A stretch of 64,000 bases of DNA from Rhodanobacter glycinis (GCF_900114325.1 NZ_FOSR01000004.1:35550-99549), one strand, 5' to 3'. Counted from the first letter of the stretch, positions 26,659-38,749 are shown. Program-made: numbers and translations. Notes: generated by a model from the letters alone, not told the origin.

Positions 26659-28062
26659 TCAAAGGCTCGGCGCGATATACGGCAAGTCATCCAGCCGGCT
26701 CTCGCCGACGAAGTGCGGATGCCGCGAACTGCGCCAGAAGCGCACGAACAGCAACACCGCCGCCACGCTCAAGCCTGCGATCAGGCCCATCCACATGCCG
26801 CGCGCGCCCAGCCCATGGTGGAACGCCAGCCACCAGCCCGTGGGCATGCCCACCACCCAGTAGGCGAACAGGGTGATCGCCATCGGCACGCGGGTGTCTT
26901 TCAACCCGCGCAAGGCCCCGTTGGAGACCACCTGGATGCCATCGGAAAGCTGGAACAGTCCGGCCAGCACCAGCAGTTGCGCGGCCAGGCCGATCACCCT
27001 GGGGTCATGCGTGTACAGCGAGGCGATGAAATGCGGCACGCTGAGCATCACCCCGGCCGACACCAGTTGCGTAACCAGGGTCAGGCCGATGCCGCAGAAA
27101 CCCGCATAGCGCACGCCGGCCGGATCGCCACGGCCCACCGCATTGCCCACCCGCACGGTGATCGCCATCGCCAGCCCCAGCGGGATCATGAAAAACAGCG
27201 AGGCCACGTTCAGCGCCACCTGATGGCTGGCCGCCACGTCTTCGCCCAGTGTGCCCATCAGCAGCGCCGCACCCACGAACAAACCGGCCTCGGCCAGCAG
27301 CGTCACCGCCATCGGCAAGCCGATGTGCAACAGGTGCCCGATGCGTTCCCACTTCGGCCATTCGAAGCCGTCCAGCAGGCCCAGCCCGTGATAGTCGGAA
27401 TGTCGCAGCACATACGTGGCAAAGCCCAGCATTTCCAGCCACAGCACCGTGGCGGTGGCGATGCCGCAACCGCGCGCGCCCTGCGGCGGCAGGCCCAGCT
27501 TGCCGAACATGAACACGTAACCCAGCGGCACCAGCAGCACCAGCCCGCCGAGGCTGAAATACATCGACGGTCGCGTCAGCGACAGGCCTTCGGACAATCC
27601 CCGAAACGCGAAGTAGCAGGTCAGCGCCGGCGCGCCCCAGCTGATCGCGTGCAGGAATTCGCCCACCGAGCGATACAGGGTCGGGGTCACGCCGATCAGC
27701 TGGATCAGCGGTTCCGCATGGCGTACCGCAAACCACAGCAGCACGCCCAGGATCAACGCCAGCCACAACGACTGGCGAAACACCGCGCCGACCTCGCTGC
27801 GCCGCCCCGCACCATCAAGCTGCGACACCGACGGCGGCACCGACATCATCACGCCGATGCCGCTGACGATCGCCAGCGACCAGATGCTGGCGCCCACCGC
27901 CACCGCGGCCATCACGTGCGCGCTGTAATGCCCGGACAGCATGGTGTCGATCACGTTGCTGCCGATGGCGGCGAGCTGGGCCAGGATCAGCGGCAAGGCC
28001 AGGCGCACGGTGGCGCCGATCTCGCGCGCGATGCGGGCACGATCGGGACGGAAGGGCTTCAT
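26659..28062 (-). CDS. MATE-family multidrug/Na+ antiporter (NorM type)
   Basis: From ATG 28062 the protein has 467 residues and about twelve transmembrane helices, the MATE length and topology. It starts with IGATVRLALPLILAQLAAIG. The SGHYSAHVMAAVAVG stretch fits the conserved second helix, and two pseudo-symmetric halves are visible. MATE proteins export cationic drugs using Na+ or H+ gradients. The frame is open 50 codons further upstream, but this part is not hydrophobic and overlaps the divergent DUF3667 promoter. Drug specificity cannot be read. Confidence 0.92.
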   Translation of the reverse strand: MKPFRPDRARIAREIGATVRLALPLILAQLAAIGSNVIDTMLSGHYSAHVMAAVAVGASIWSLAIVSGIGVMMSVPPSVSQLDGAGRRSEVGAVFRQSLWLALILGVLLWFAVRHAEPLIQLIGVTPTLYRSVGEFLHAISWGAPALTCYFAFRGLSEGLSLTRPSMYFSLGGLVLLVPLGYVFMFGKLGLPPQGARGCGIATATVLWLEMLGFATYVLRHSDYHGLGLLDGFEWPKWERIGHLLHIGLPMAVTLLAEAGLFVGAALLMGTLGEDVAASHQVALNVASLFFMIPLGLAMAITVRVGNAVGRGDPAGVRYAGFCGIGLTLVTQLVSAGVMLSVPHFIASLYTHDPRVIGLAAQLLVLAGLFQLSDGIQVVSNGALRGLKDTRVPMAITLFAYWVVGMPTGWWLAFHHGLGARGMWMGLIAGLSVAAVLLFVRFWRSSRHPHFVGESRLDDLPYIAPSL

Positions 28063-28171
28063 GGACAAGGTATACCTCGGTGGGCGGGCATTGTACCCGA
28101 GCCATCGGTCATGGCTGTCCCGCACGTCGGCTTGTGCCAAGATCCCGCGCTGAGCCGCATGGGGATGGGGA

Positions 28172-29326
28172 ATGAAGGAACTGACGTCGTTCGAAGGCCT
28201 GCACTGCGCCAATTGCGGCGAGCCGCTGCAGGGCGAGTTCTGCCATCACTGCGGCCAGTCGGTGCACAGCGTGCTGAAGCCGATGCACCACATGGTCGAG
28301 GAAACCGTCGAGACGGTGCTGCACATCGACAGCCGCATCCTGCACACGTTGCCCGCGCTGTTCCTGAAGCCGGGCTTCCTGACACTGGAATATTTCGCCG
28401 GCCGCCGCGTGCGCTACATCGCGCCGTTCCGGCTGATGTTCGTGTTGTGCCTGCTGGTGTTCTTCGTGCTGCACCTGGCTACCACGGAATTCGTCTCGCA
28501 CACGCTCGGTCAATACCAGTCCGAGGTATTGCACGACGGCAGCAAGGACTTTGCGCACGCCAACAGTGCCACCGCCGTGCGCGACAGGCTCGATGACCAG
28601 TTGAATGCCCTCAACGCCGTGCAAATCTACGGCGACAGCGACATGGCCGCCCAGGCCGTCCAAGCCAAGCAACGCCTGCGTGAGGCCGCCAACCGGCGGC
28701 TGGCCGAATTGCACGCCCCACCGTTGGCCGTGCCGTCCAGCGCGCCGAAAGCCGCGGATGAATCCGCGCGTCTCAAACCGATACAACCGATCCGGCTCGG
28801 CTGGCTGCCCGACTTCGCCAACCGGCGCCTGACGGCCATGGCGCAGCACGTCGTCGACAACTTGCATCTCTACAAGCACGTCGATGCGGTCAGCCGGGAA
28901 GCGGCCAGGCAGCGCATGCTCAATGGCATCTTCGGCAAGCTGCCGGGAGCGATGCTGGTTCTGGTGCCGATCTTCGCGTTGCTGCTGAAGCTGTTCTACG
29001 TGTTCAAGCGACGGCTCTACATGGAGCACCTGATCGTGGCCCTGCACAGCCAGGCCTTCCTGTTCCTGTGGCTGCTGCTGTGCATCTTGCTCACCGTGTT
29101 CGCCCACTGGCTGGAGCCGCACGCGCTGTGGACCACCTGGCCGCTGAACTGGCTGGGACGGATTCTGCTGCTGTGGGCGCCCGTTTACCTGTTTCTGATG
29201 CAGAAGCGCCTGTACCGGCAAGGCTGGCTGATGACATGGCTGAAATATTGGTGCATCGGGTGGTGCTACCTCTTGCTGCTGGGTCTGGTGCTGACCATGG
29301 CGGCGATACTCGGCGCGGCCCAGTGA
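28172..29326 (+). CDS. DUF3667 membrane protein with N-terminal zinc ribbon
   Basis: A 384-residue protein. A C4 zinc ribbon (Cys12, Cys15, Cys24, Cys27) is followed by LKPGFLTLEYFAGRRVRYIAPFRLMF, split over the first membrane entry, which is the DUF3667 signature. A long soluble loop (about 115-250) and three to four further hydrophobic helices follow. DUF3667 proteins are widespread and of unknown function. The start ATG follows GGGGATGGGG. The gene is divergent from the MATE exporter and upstream of the DnaA-box palindrome. Confidence 0.85.
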   Translation: MKELTSFEGLHCANCGEPLQGEFCHHCGQSVHSVLKPMHHMVEETVETVLHIDSRILHTLPALFLKPGFLTLEYFAGRRVRYIAPFRLMFVLCLLVFFVLHLATTEFVSHTLGQYQSEVLHDGSKDFAHANSATAVRDRLDDQLNALNAVQIYGDSDMAAQAVQAKQRLREAANRRLAELHAPPLAVPSSAPKAADESARLKPIQPIRLGWLPDFANRRLTAMAQHVVDNLHLYKHVDAVSREAARQRMLNGIFGKLPGAMLVLVPIFALLLKLFYVFKRRLYMEHLIVALHSQAFLFLWLLLCILLTVFAHWLEPHALWTTWPLNWLGRILLLWAPVYLFLMQKRLYRQGWLMTWLKYWCIGWCYLLLLGLVLTMAAILGAAQ

Positions 29327-29478
29327 GTGAGGCTCTTCCCAATGGCTGTCGCGCGGGGTTTTGCACAGCAGCAATGTCTTGACATCCACGCTTGTCAAGT
29401 CTTGCTGCAGCCTGAATCCATGCTCGGGCGCATTTTTCAAAGCATTGAAAATAAACACTATTTATTCGTGACTAAAAC

Positions 29479-29571
29479 TTGTCCACGCCGTCCAAAGGTC
29501 CGTAGCCACGCGCTTCGAGGCATGCTCTCCACGTTGCATCCACAGACTTATCCACAGCAGCTGTGGATAAG
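29479..29571. other. DnaA-box cluster with perfect palindrome
   Basis: Consensus DnaA boxes TTATCCACA (29548-29556) and its inverse TGTGGATAA (29562-29570) lie in a perfect 12-bp palindrome (29547-29558 with 29560-29571, one central A). A degenerate box TTGTCCACG lies at 29479-29487, and a weaker one ends at 29544. An AT-rich tract with a small dyad (TTTTCAA/TTGAAAA, about 29434-29475) precedes them. The gap 29327-29728 has no other gene. No dnaA or dnaN is near, so I do not call this oriC; it may be a DnaA-titration or regulatory site. Confidence 0.6.
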
Positions 29572-29728
29572 CGGAAAACCTGTAAGAGGTTAGTCACTTA
29601 CCCGCCTTTCCTGGAGTTTTCGGCAACAGGCCCCGGCAAGCGCCCGCCGGATCGATCTTCAGCTGCAGGATCGGGCTGCAGCCGTCAGTGGCTGTCCACG
29701 CGATACACTGGACCGCCACGAGGTTCGC

Positions 29729-31897
<2,169 letters not shown>

Positions 31898-31968
31898 GCG
31901 ACGCCATCGACCCGCTTTGCACGCCAGCCCGGGCAAACTGTAACGACTGCCCTTTTTGCGAGAGGCCG

Positions 31969-33261
31969 ATGACGATGCCTACTGACTCCACGGACCCGGC
32001 GACGTGGCCCCACGTACTCATCCTCGGCGGTGGTTTCGGTGGCATGAGTACGGCGCAAAGTCTCGCCGGCGCTCCGGTGCGGGTCACGCTGGTGGATCGG
32101 CACAACCATCATCTGTTCCAGCCGCTGCTTTACCAGGTCGCGACCGCCAGCCTCGCCGCGCCCTCGATCTCCGCCCCGTTGCGGCAGATCCTGCGACGCC
32201 AGCGCCACCTCACCGTCTTGCTGGACGAGGTGACCGGCATCGACCTGGCCGCGCGTCGGGTGACATGCGACCACGGCACGCTGGACTATGACCTGCTGGT
32301 CGTCGCCACCGGAGCCACCCATGCCTATTTCGGCCACGACGATTGGGCGCCGTTCGCGCCGGGGCTGAAGACCCTGGACGACGCCTTCCTGATTCGTCGG
32401 CGCGTGCTGATGGCATTCGAACAGGCCGAGCGCGAAGACGACCCGGCGCTGCGCCAGGCGTGGCTCAATTTCGTCGTGGTCGGTGGCGGCTCGACCGGCG
32501 TGGAACTGGCCGGCACCCTGATCGAACTGGCCCGCCACACCTTGCCGCGCGAGTTCCGCCGCAGCGACCCGCGCCAGGCCACGGTGCGCCTGATCGAATC
32601 CGGCCCACGGCTGTTGCCGGCCTTCGATCCGGTGTTGTCGGACAAGGCCCGCAAGCAACTCGAGCAACTCGGCGTGGAGGTGCGCACCGGCGATGCCGTT
32701 ACCGCGATCGATGCCGAGGGGGTGAACATCGGCGAGCAACGGCTGGCCGCACGCACCGTATTGTGGGCCGCCGGCGTGGCAGCCTCGCCCATCGGCCGCC
32801 TGCTGGGCGCGCCGCTGGATCGCGCCGGACGCGTGCAGGTACAGCCCGATCTGACCCTGCCCGACCACCCGGAGGTTTTCGTCATCGGCGACCTGGCCGG
32901 TCTCAGGCAGACCCATGGCAAGCCGGTACCCGGCGTGGCCCCGGCGGCCAAGCAGATGGGCCAATACGTGGCGGCGGCGATCCGTTCCCACCTGAAAGGC
33001 AAACACGACGCCAAACCGTTTCGCTATCGTGACGACGGCTCGCTGGCGACCATCGGGCGCATGGCGGCCGTGGCGCAGTTCGGCCGGCTGAAGCTGTCCG
33101 GCCTGGCCGCCTGGACCGTGTGGCTGCTCGCCCACATGGCATTCCTGATCGGCTTCCGCAACCGGCTGGTGGTGATGCTGGACTGGGCCTGGGCTTACTG
33201 GACGCACCAGCGGCATGCGCGAATCATCGTGGGCGAGGACCAGCGCACAGACGCGGACTGA
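31969..33261 (+). CDS. ndh: Type II NADH:quinone oxidoreductase (NDH-2-like)
   Basis: From ATG 31969 (GAGAGG upstream; a second in-frame ATG is at 31975) the protein has 430 residues. It has the FAD loop ILGGGFGGM (about 18-26) and the second dinucleotide site VVVGGGSTGVELAGTL (about 167-182). FVIGDLAG (about 304-311) contacts FAD, and a C-terminal amphipathic or transmembrane region (about 375-420) anchors it to the membrane. NDH-2 passes electrons from NADH to quinone without pumping protons. The gene follows priA by 71 bp on the same strand. Confidence 0.92.
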   Translation: MTMPTDSTDPATWPHVLILGGGFGGMSTAQSLAGAPVRVTLVDRHNHHLFQPLLYQVATASLAAPSISAPLRQILRRQRHLTVLLDEVTGIDLAARRVTCDHGTLDYDLLVVATGATHAYFGHDDWAPFAPGLKTLDDAFLIRRRVLMAFEQAEREDDPALRQAWLNFVVVGGGSTGVELAGTLIELARHTLPREFRRSDPRQATVRLIESGPRLLPAFDPVLSDKARKQLEQLGVEVRTGDAVTAIDAEGVNIGEQRLAARTVLWAAGVAASPIGRLLGAPLDRAGRVQVQPDLTLPDHPEVFVIGDLAGLRQTHGKPVPGVAPAAKQMGQYVAAAIRSHLKGKHDAKPFRYRDDGSLATIGRMAAVAQFGRLKLSGLAAWTVWLLAHMAFLIGFRNRLVVMLDWAWAYWTHQRHARIIVGEDQRTDAD

Positions 33262-33318
33262 TTGATTCCGGGGGCCCTCAGCGCAAGCAGCGCCACGGAA
33301 TCCACACCATGAAAAGCA

Positions 33319-33342
33319 AACGGCCCGCACAGGCGGGCCGTT
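33319..33342 (-). terminator. Hairpin terminator downstream of rpoH
   Basis: A 10-bp perfect stem AACGGCCCGC/GCGGGCCGTT (33319-33328 and 33333-33342, loop ACAG) lies between convergent ndh and rpoH. On the reverse strand it is followed by TTTGCTTTTC, favouring termination of rpoH transcripts. Confidence 0.75.
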
Positions 33343-33368
33343 GCAGTCACTTGTGGTGATGTCGACAC

Positions 33369-34229
<861 letters not shown>

Positions 34230-34257
34230 GTTGGAACCTCCTGAATGAGGGATCAGC

Positions 34258-34284
34258 TTAGCACTCTGGTACTTGGAGTGCTAA
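34258..34284. promoter_or_regulatory. Perfect CIRCE operator upstream of rpoH
   Basis: The site reads TTAGCACTC, nine bases, GAGTGCTAA, matching the CIRCE consensus exactly. HrcA binds CIRCE and represses groESL or dnaK operons in many bacteria. Here the operator ends 28 bp before the rpoH start codon and covers the predicted transcription start. No hrcA, groEL or dnaK gene is in the window, and the nearest forward gene starts at 34578, so rpoH is the likely target. Confidence 0.93.
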
Positions 34285-34288
34285 AGAT

Positions 34289-34316
34289 GCCATAGGTTCC
34301 GTGGGGAACCCGTCAA
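34289..34316 (-). promoter_or_regulatory. Predicted rpoH promoter with palindromic spacer
   Basis: On the reverse strand TTGACG (34311-34316) and TATGGC (34289-34294) are separated by 16 bp. That spacer is itself an exact inverted repeat, GGTTCC-GTGG-GGAACC on the + strand (34295-34310). The predicted start site falls at about 34282, within CIRCE. The remainder of the gap up to 34577 contains nothing else I can call. Confidence 0.55.
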
Positions 34317-34577
34317 ATTTAATAAACCGTATAGTACAGAAATAATCCCGGCTTGTCCATACTGGCGGGACTCCCGGCGGCCGGCATGGCCCGTTTGGCA
34401 GGGTGGCGCACCACAGGCTCGTCCTCAATCATGCAGTTCGCTGCCCCGGGCGCCGCGGTTACAGCTGACCACGGCGGAACATGCCAAGCAACGTGCCCAC
34501 GTTTCCCCGTACAAGTCCGGCTGACTACAATGCCTCGACACATTTCATTCATAGCCTGAACTGCCGGGGGAATTCTC

Positions 34578-35255
34578 TTGATCATCTGTGTCCCCAACGT
34601 GTTGGCCGCCGACGAGCTCGGCACGATACGCAAGGAACTGGAGCACGCACCGTTCGTCGACGGCGCCACTACCGCCGGCTGGTCGGCCCGCGAGGTGAAA
34701 AGAAACCAGCAGGTCGATCCCCGCAGCGATAGCCATGGCCGGATGGCCGACATCATGCGCAACGCCTTCCTGCGCAACGGACTGCTGCAGGCAGCCCTGT
34801 TGCCGGCGGCAACCACCATGGCGATGTTCAACCGCTACGGCACGGGCATGCAGTACGGGCCGCATGTCGACACCGCCGTGATGGGTGGCATGGGCAGCGC
34901 CGTACGCAGCGACATCGCGATCACGCTGTTCCTGTCCGACCCGGAAAGCTACGACGGTGGCGAACTGGTGGTGCACACCAGCGGCATGGAATACGAGTTC
35001 AAGCTGAAAGCCGGCGAGGCCATCGCCTACCCCGCCAATACGCTGCATCACGTCAAGCCGGTGACCCGGGGCGTGCGCCAGGCCGGCATCATGTGGGTAC
35101 AGAGCCTGGTGCGCGATCCGGCCCGGCGCGAACTGCTGTGGGATCTGGAAAGCGCCAAGCGCCAGATCTTCGGCAAGGAAGGCAAGACCGAGACCTTCGA
35201 TGCCATCAGCCGCTCGCACGCGAACCTGCTGCGCATGTGGGCCGACGTCATCTAG
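34578..35255 (+). CDS. Fe(II)/2-oxoglutarate dioxygenase, PiuC/YbiX (PKHD-type hydroxylase) family
   Basis: The 225-residue product matches PKHD-type hydroxylases: the iron facial triad His96, Asp98 (GPHVDTA) and His157 or His158 (TLHHVKPV), with Arg167 placed to bind 2-oxoglutarate. These enzymes are often near TonB siderophore receptors and are linked to iron uptake; no receptor is adjacent here. The conserved N-terminus begins at a TTG codon (34578) with GGGGGAA upstream, and no nearby ATG fits, so TTG initiation is inferred. The gene is divergent from rpoH. Confidence 0.88.
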   Translation: MIICVPNVLAADELGTIRKELEHAPFVDGATTAGWSAREVKRNQQVDPRSDSHGRMADIMRNAFLRNGLLQAALLPAATTMAMFNRYGTGMQYGPHVDTAVMGGMGSAVRSDIAITLFLSDPESYDGGELVVHTSGMEYEFKLKAGEAIAYPANTLHHVKPVTRGVRQAGIMWVQSLVRDPARRELLWDLESAKRQIFGKEGKTETFDAISRSHANLLRMWADVI

Positions 35256-35273
35256 TTCGCCTCGAAACGAGCT

Positions 35274-35975
35274 TTACCCCAACGCCGCGCGCGGCGGCAG
35301 CGACCAGTCAATGGGCGCCAGCCCGCGGCTTTCGAGGTACTGGTTGGCGGCGGAGAAATGGCCGCAGCCGATGAAGCCGCGATGGGCAGACAGCGGCGAG
35401 GGATGAACGGACGTCAGCACGCAATGGCGCTGGCGATCGATCAGCTGGCCCTTGCGCTGTGCGTAGCTGCCCCAGAGCAGGAACACGATGCCTTCGCGCT
35501 CGCGATTGAGCGCATCGATGGCGGCGTCGGTGAAACCCTCCCAGCCCTTGCCCTGGTGTGCGGCAGCGCGGCCCTGCTCCACCGTCAGCACGCTGTTGAG
35601 CAGCAGCACGCCGCGCTCGGCCCACGGCGTCAGGCAGCCATGGTCGGGCGGGGGCAGGCCGGGATCGCGGGCGATTTCCTTGAAGATGTTCTGCAGCGAC
35701 GGTGGCTGCCGCACGCCCGGACGCACCGAAAAGCACAGGCCGTGGGCCTGGCCCGGGCCGTGGTACGGGTCCTGGCCCAGGATCACCACGCGCACCGCGT
35801 CGAACGGGGTGTGCGCGAAGGCCGCGAAGATTTCCGGGCCGGGTGGATAGATCACCTTGCCGGCGCGTTTCTCCGCGCGCAGGAAATCGGCCAGCGCGCG
35901 CATCTCGGGACGTTCCAGGTAAGCACCGATGCGCGCCTTCCACGACGATTCCAACTGGATGTGCTCGCCGCTCAT
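35274..35975 (-). CDS. ung: Uracil-DNA glycosylase
   Basis: A 233-residue family 1 UDG. The water-activating loop [18 protein letters not shown] (about 70-87) contains the catalytic Asp, LLNSVLTVE follows, and the C-terminal loop [11 protein letters not shown] carries the catalytic His of family 1. It removes uracil from DNA to start base excision repair. Its ATG overlaps the stop of the upstream tandem-receiver regulator (ATGA), so the two genes are translationally coupled. Confidence 0.97.
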   Translation of the reverse strand: MSGEHIQLESSWKARIGAYLERPEMRALADFLRAEKRAGKVIYPPGPEIFAAFAHTPFDAVRVVILGQDPYHGPGQAHGLCFSVRPGVRQPPSLQNIFKEIARDPGLPPPDHGCLTPWAERGVLLLNSVLTVEQGRAAAHQGKGWEGFTDAAIDALNREREGIVFLLWGSYAQRKGQLIDRQRHCVLTSVHPSPLSAHRGFIGCGHFSAANQYLESRGLAPIDWSLPPRAALG

Positions 35976-36814
35976 GCCGCCGCGTCGTGACCGCGCAGGT
36001 GTTGCGCCACGCGCAACTGGAACAACAGCTTGGTGATCAGCAGTTTTTCTTCCACCGGCTTCTCCACCAGATCGTTGGCGCCCGCTCTGAGCAGAGCGGC
36101 CTGGTTGGCCGGGTTCTCGTCGCCGGTCATCACCAGCACCGGCAGCTTGCCCTTGCCATAGTGGAACTGGTTGCGTATCTGATCGAGCAGGTCGCCGCCG
36201 GTCAGCTCACCCTTCAGGCTGACATCGGTGAGCACCACGTCGGCGCCCACCTGGCCTTGCGCGCGCTCGGTTTCCAGCAGCGCCAACGCGTCTTCCACGC
36301 TGACCACGTGGCGCACGGTGAGGCCGATCTTCTCCAGCATGCGACGGGTCGCCAGCGCCACCACGCGGCTGTCCTCGACGTACAGCACGGTGCCCTCGGC
36401 GGCGCTTTCCGGACGCACGTAGCCGCGGATGAACTCGGCCAGCGCCTTGAAGCCCAGCGACTTGTCGAAATAGTCGGTGACGTCCTCACCCAGCGAACGC
36501 TGGTGCAGGCGCGCATCGACATCGCCGGATACCACCACGATCGGCACGTAGATCTGCGGCGCCGATTCGCGCACGTAATGGGCCAGCTCCAGCCCGTCCA
36601 TGTCGGGCAGGCGCAGTGCAATGGTGATGAAATCGAACACCCCGCCTTCGAGCAGGCGCTGTGCCTCGGCCCCGGTGCCGCAGTCGACGACTTCGGCCTC
36701 CGGCAGCTCGGCGCGCAACACGCGTGCAATCAACTGGCGCACCACCTTGGAGCCATCGACCACCAGCACGCGCGGCGCGGCGCTGGCGAGGCGATTGCTG
36801 ATACTTCCACTCAT
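35972..36814 (-). CDS. Tandem-receiver response regulator, first receiver degenerate
   Basis: From ATG 36814 (GGTGGACAGGGG upstream) the 280-residue protein consists of two CheY-like receivers and no output domain. Receiver 1 (about 14-135) keeps VVDGSK near Asp20 and Lys118, but the phosphoacceptor position is Ala66 ([13 protein letters not shown]). Receiver 2 (about 142-270) is complete: VEDS (Asp148), Asp197 in VVLTDVSL, Thr230 in VLVMTG and Lys252. It probably acts by protein-protein interaction, with only the second receiver phosphorylated. No partner histidine kinase is adjacent; ung is coupled downstream. An open frame extends to 37078 but overlaps ftsX. Confidence 0.88.
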   Translation of the reverse strand: MSGSISNRLASAAPRVLVVDGSKVVRQLIARVLRAELPEAEVVDCGTGAEAQRLLEGGVFDFITIALRLPDMDGLELAHYVRESAPQIYVPIVVVSGDVDARLHQRSLGEDVTDYFDKSLGFKALAEFIRGYVRPESAAEGTVLYVEDSRVVALATRRMLEKIGLTVRHVVSVEDALALLETERAQGQVGADVVLTDVSLKGELTGGDLLDQIRNQFHYGKGKLPVLVMTGDENPANQAALLRAGANDLVEKPVEEKLLITKLLFQLRVAQHLRGHDAAA

Positions 36815-36950
36815 CCCCTGTCCACCTGCTTGTACGGACGTCCGTGACGGTACGTCGTGTGGCGCCCTCCCGGCGCCACGGGCCCATGGGCTGCAAACCC
36901 GGGGGCCGTGAAGATGCCGCGCGTCGATCCCACGGCGCGGCGGCTTGTGT

Positions 36951-37934
36951 TCATGCCGCCCGGCGCAATTGCCATGCGCTGACCAGGCGCGCACCGAGCC
37001 AACCCAGTACGGCAGCGGCCAGCGGCACGGCCAGCAGCAGCGATGGCGGCAACCCGCCAATGCGCAGTTTGCCAGCATAGGCCTGGCTCAACTGTGCCAC
37101 CGGTCCGAGCAGCGACCATTCGACCAGCAACGCCAGCAGTACTGCCAGCACGCCGCTGAACAAACCGTACCAGATGCCGGCATACAGATAGGGCCGGCGC
37201 ACGAAGGCGCGGCTGGCGCCGACCAGCATCAGCACGCCGATTTCCTCGGCGCGGCTGGCGATGTCCACCCGCACCGTATTGCCCACCACCAGCAGCGCGG
37301 CCAGTGCAAGCAAACCGGCCAGCAGCAGCACGATGCGATCGCCCACGCCAAGCAGGGCATCGAGCCGCTGTCGCCAGCTGCCGCTGTCCTGCACCGTGTC
37401 CACGCCATGCAGACCGCGCAGGTCGGTCGCCAGGCGGTCGATCGTGGCCGCGTCGAGGCCATCTTTCGGTTGCACCTGCAGCACGTAGGGCAGCGGATTG
37501 TCATCCAGCACATGCAGCGCGTCGGAGAAGCCCTGCATCTTGGCCAGTTCGTCCATGCCCTGCTGCGGTGTCTTCAGCGTCACCGTGGCGACGTCGTTGC
37601 GCTCGCCGACCTGTTTGGCCAGCAGCTGCGCCACGCTGCCGGGTTGCCCCGGCTGCAGGAACACACTGATCGCGGGATTGCGCCCCAACGCGTCACCAAG
37701 ATGCTGCACGTTGCCCAGCAGCAGGTAGAAAGTCAGCGGCAAGGCCAGCGCCAGACCCATCACCGCCACGGTCAGCAAGGTGCCGAACGGACGCGAGCCC
37801 AATCGGCGCAGGCTGGCCACGGCGCTCCAGACATGGTGTTCGCGCCAGCTGGCGAAAGGTCGCGCACGAGTATGGTGGCTGCGCTCGACCGCCTCGGACG
37901 ATTCGGCCTCGGGTTTTTCGATGGGCGCGTTCAC
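36951..37934 (-). CDS. ftsX: Cell-division ABC permease-like protein FtsX
   Basis: A 327-residue inner-membrane protein of the FtsX class. It has a cytoplasmic N-terminus, a first transmembrane helix (about 51-72), a large periplasmic loop (about 75-195) containing the GVDTVQDSGSW segment, and three C-terminal helices. With FtsE it controls septal peptidoglycan hydrolases. It starts with GTG at 37934, overlapping the ftsE stop by four bases (GTGA), the classic translational coupling. Confidence 0.95.
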   Translation of the reverse strand: MNAPIEKPEAESSEAVERSHHTRARPFASWREHHVWSAVASLRRLGSRPFGTLLTVAVMGLALALPLTFYLLLGNVQHLGDALGRNPAISVFLQPGQPGSVAQLLAKQVGERNDVATVTLKTPQQGMDELAKMQGFSDALHVLDDNPLPYVLQVQPKDGLDAATIDRLATDLRGLHGVDTVQDSGSWRQRLDALLGVGDRIVLLLAGLLALAALLVVGNTVRVDIASRAEEIGVLMLVGASRAFVRRPYLYAGIWYGLFSGVLAVLLALLVEWSLLGPVAQLSQAYAGKLRIGGLPPSLLLAVPLAAAVLGWLGARLVSAWQLRRAA

Positions 37935-38608
37935 AGCACCTCCTCGGCGGCAACGTCCGCCACCAGCCGGCCGTGATCGAGCACCACCACGCGCTTCCGG
38001 ATGCGCTTGATCAGCGGCAAGTCGTGGCTGGCGACCAGCACGGTGGTGCCGACCTGCTGGAACTCGGCGAACAATTCCATGATTTCCACCGCCAGTTGCG
38101 GATCAAGGTTGCCGGTCGGCTCGTCGGCGATCAGCAATGTCGGCCGACCGACGATGGCGCGGGCAATGCCGACGCGTTGCTGTTCACCAGTGGACAGCGA
38201 ATCGGGCAACTGGCGCTCGTAATCGAGCAGGCCCACCTTCTCCAGCGCGGCGCGCACGCGGCGGCGGCGCTCGACCGGCGCCACGCCGCCGATCACCAGC
38301 GGCAACTCGACATTGGCGAATACGGTGCGATCCATCAGCAGGCGATGATCCTGGAAGACCATGCCGATGCGCCGACGCAATTTCGGGATCCCGCCGCGAT
38401 GGATCTTCGCCAGCGGCTGGCCATCCAGCACGATATGCCCATGCGAAGGGCGCTCGATCAACGCCAGCAGCTTGAGCAGGGTGCTCTTGCCGGCGCCGGA
38501 ATGGCCGGTGACGAAGGCCATCTCGCCTTCCTTCACCTCGAAGGAAAGTTGCGACAGCGCCTCGTGGCCGTTCTCGTACCGCTTGCTTACCTGATCGAAG
38601 CGAATCAC
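37931..38608 (-). CDS. ftsE: Cell-division ABC ATPase FtsE
   Basis: The GTG at 38608 gives a 225-residue protein beginning IRFDQVSKRY, matching the FtsE start; GGGGG lies about six bases upstream. A longer frame to 38662 adds residues not seen in FtsE. It has Walker A GHSGAGKST (35-43), Q-loop in MVFQDHRLL, signature LSTGEQQRVGIARA and Walker B LLIADEPTGNLD. FtsE powers FtsX at the divisome. In E. coli ftsEX is followed directly by rpoH; here a regulator, ung and the dioxygenase gene intervene. Confidence 0.95.
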   Translation of the reverse strand: MIRFDQVSKRYENGHEALSQLSFEVKEGEMAFVTGHSGAGKSTLLKLLALIERPSHGHIVLDGQPLAKIHRGGIPKLRRRIGMVFQDHRLLMDRTVFANVELPLVIGGVAPVERRRRVRAALEKVGLLDYERQLPDSLSTGEQQRVGIARAIVGRPTLLIADEPTGNLDPQLAVEIMELFAEFQQVGTTVLVASHDLPLIKRIRKRVVVLDHGRLVADVAAEEVL

Positions 38609-38749
38609 CGCGTGCCCCCGAAGCTCAGTCCACACCGGCGCCAAGGATACGGGAGCGCGCATGAAACAAGAACCGATATGCGTCGCTTCGGTCGTGTGGA
38701 GTCAGCCGGCGTGCACCTTCTTCCGGATCGGGAAGAAGGTGCCAACCGC

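Noticed and set aside
29430-29728. Chromosomal origin (oriC)
   Set aside because: DnaA boxes are present, but dnaA, dnaN, rpmH and other usual origin neighbours are absent; kept only as a DnaA-box finding.
36815-37078. N-terminal extension of the tandem-receiver regulator
   Set aside because: The frame stays open, but it overlaps the ftsX 3' end and encodes Arg/Cys-rich sequence without receiver similarity; the ATG at 36814 has a good ribosome-binding site.
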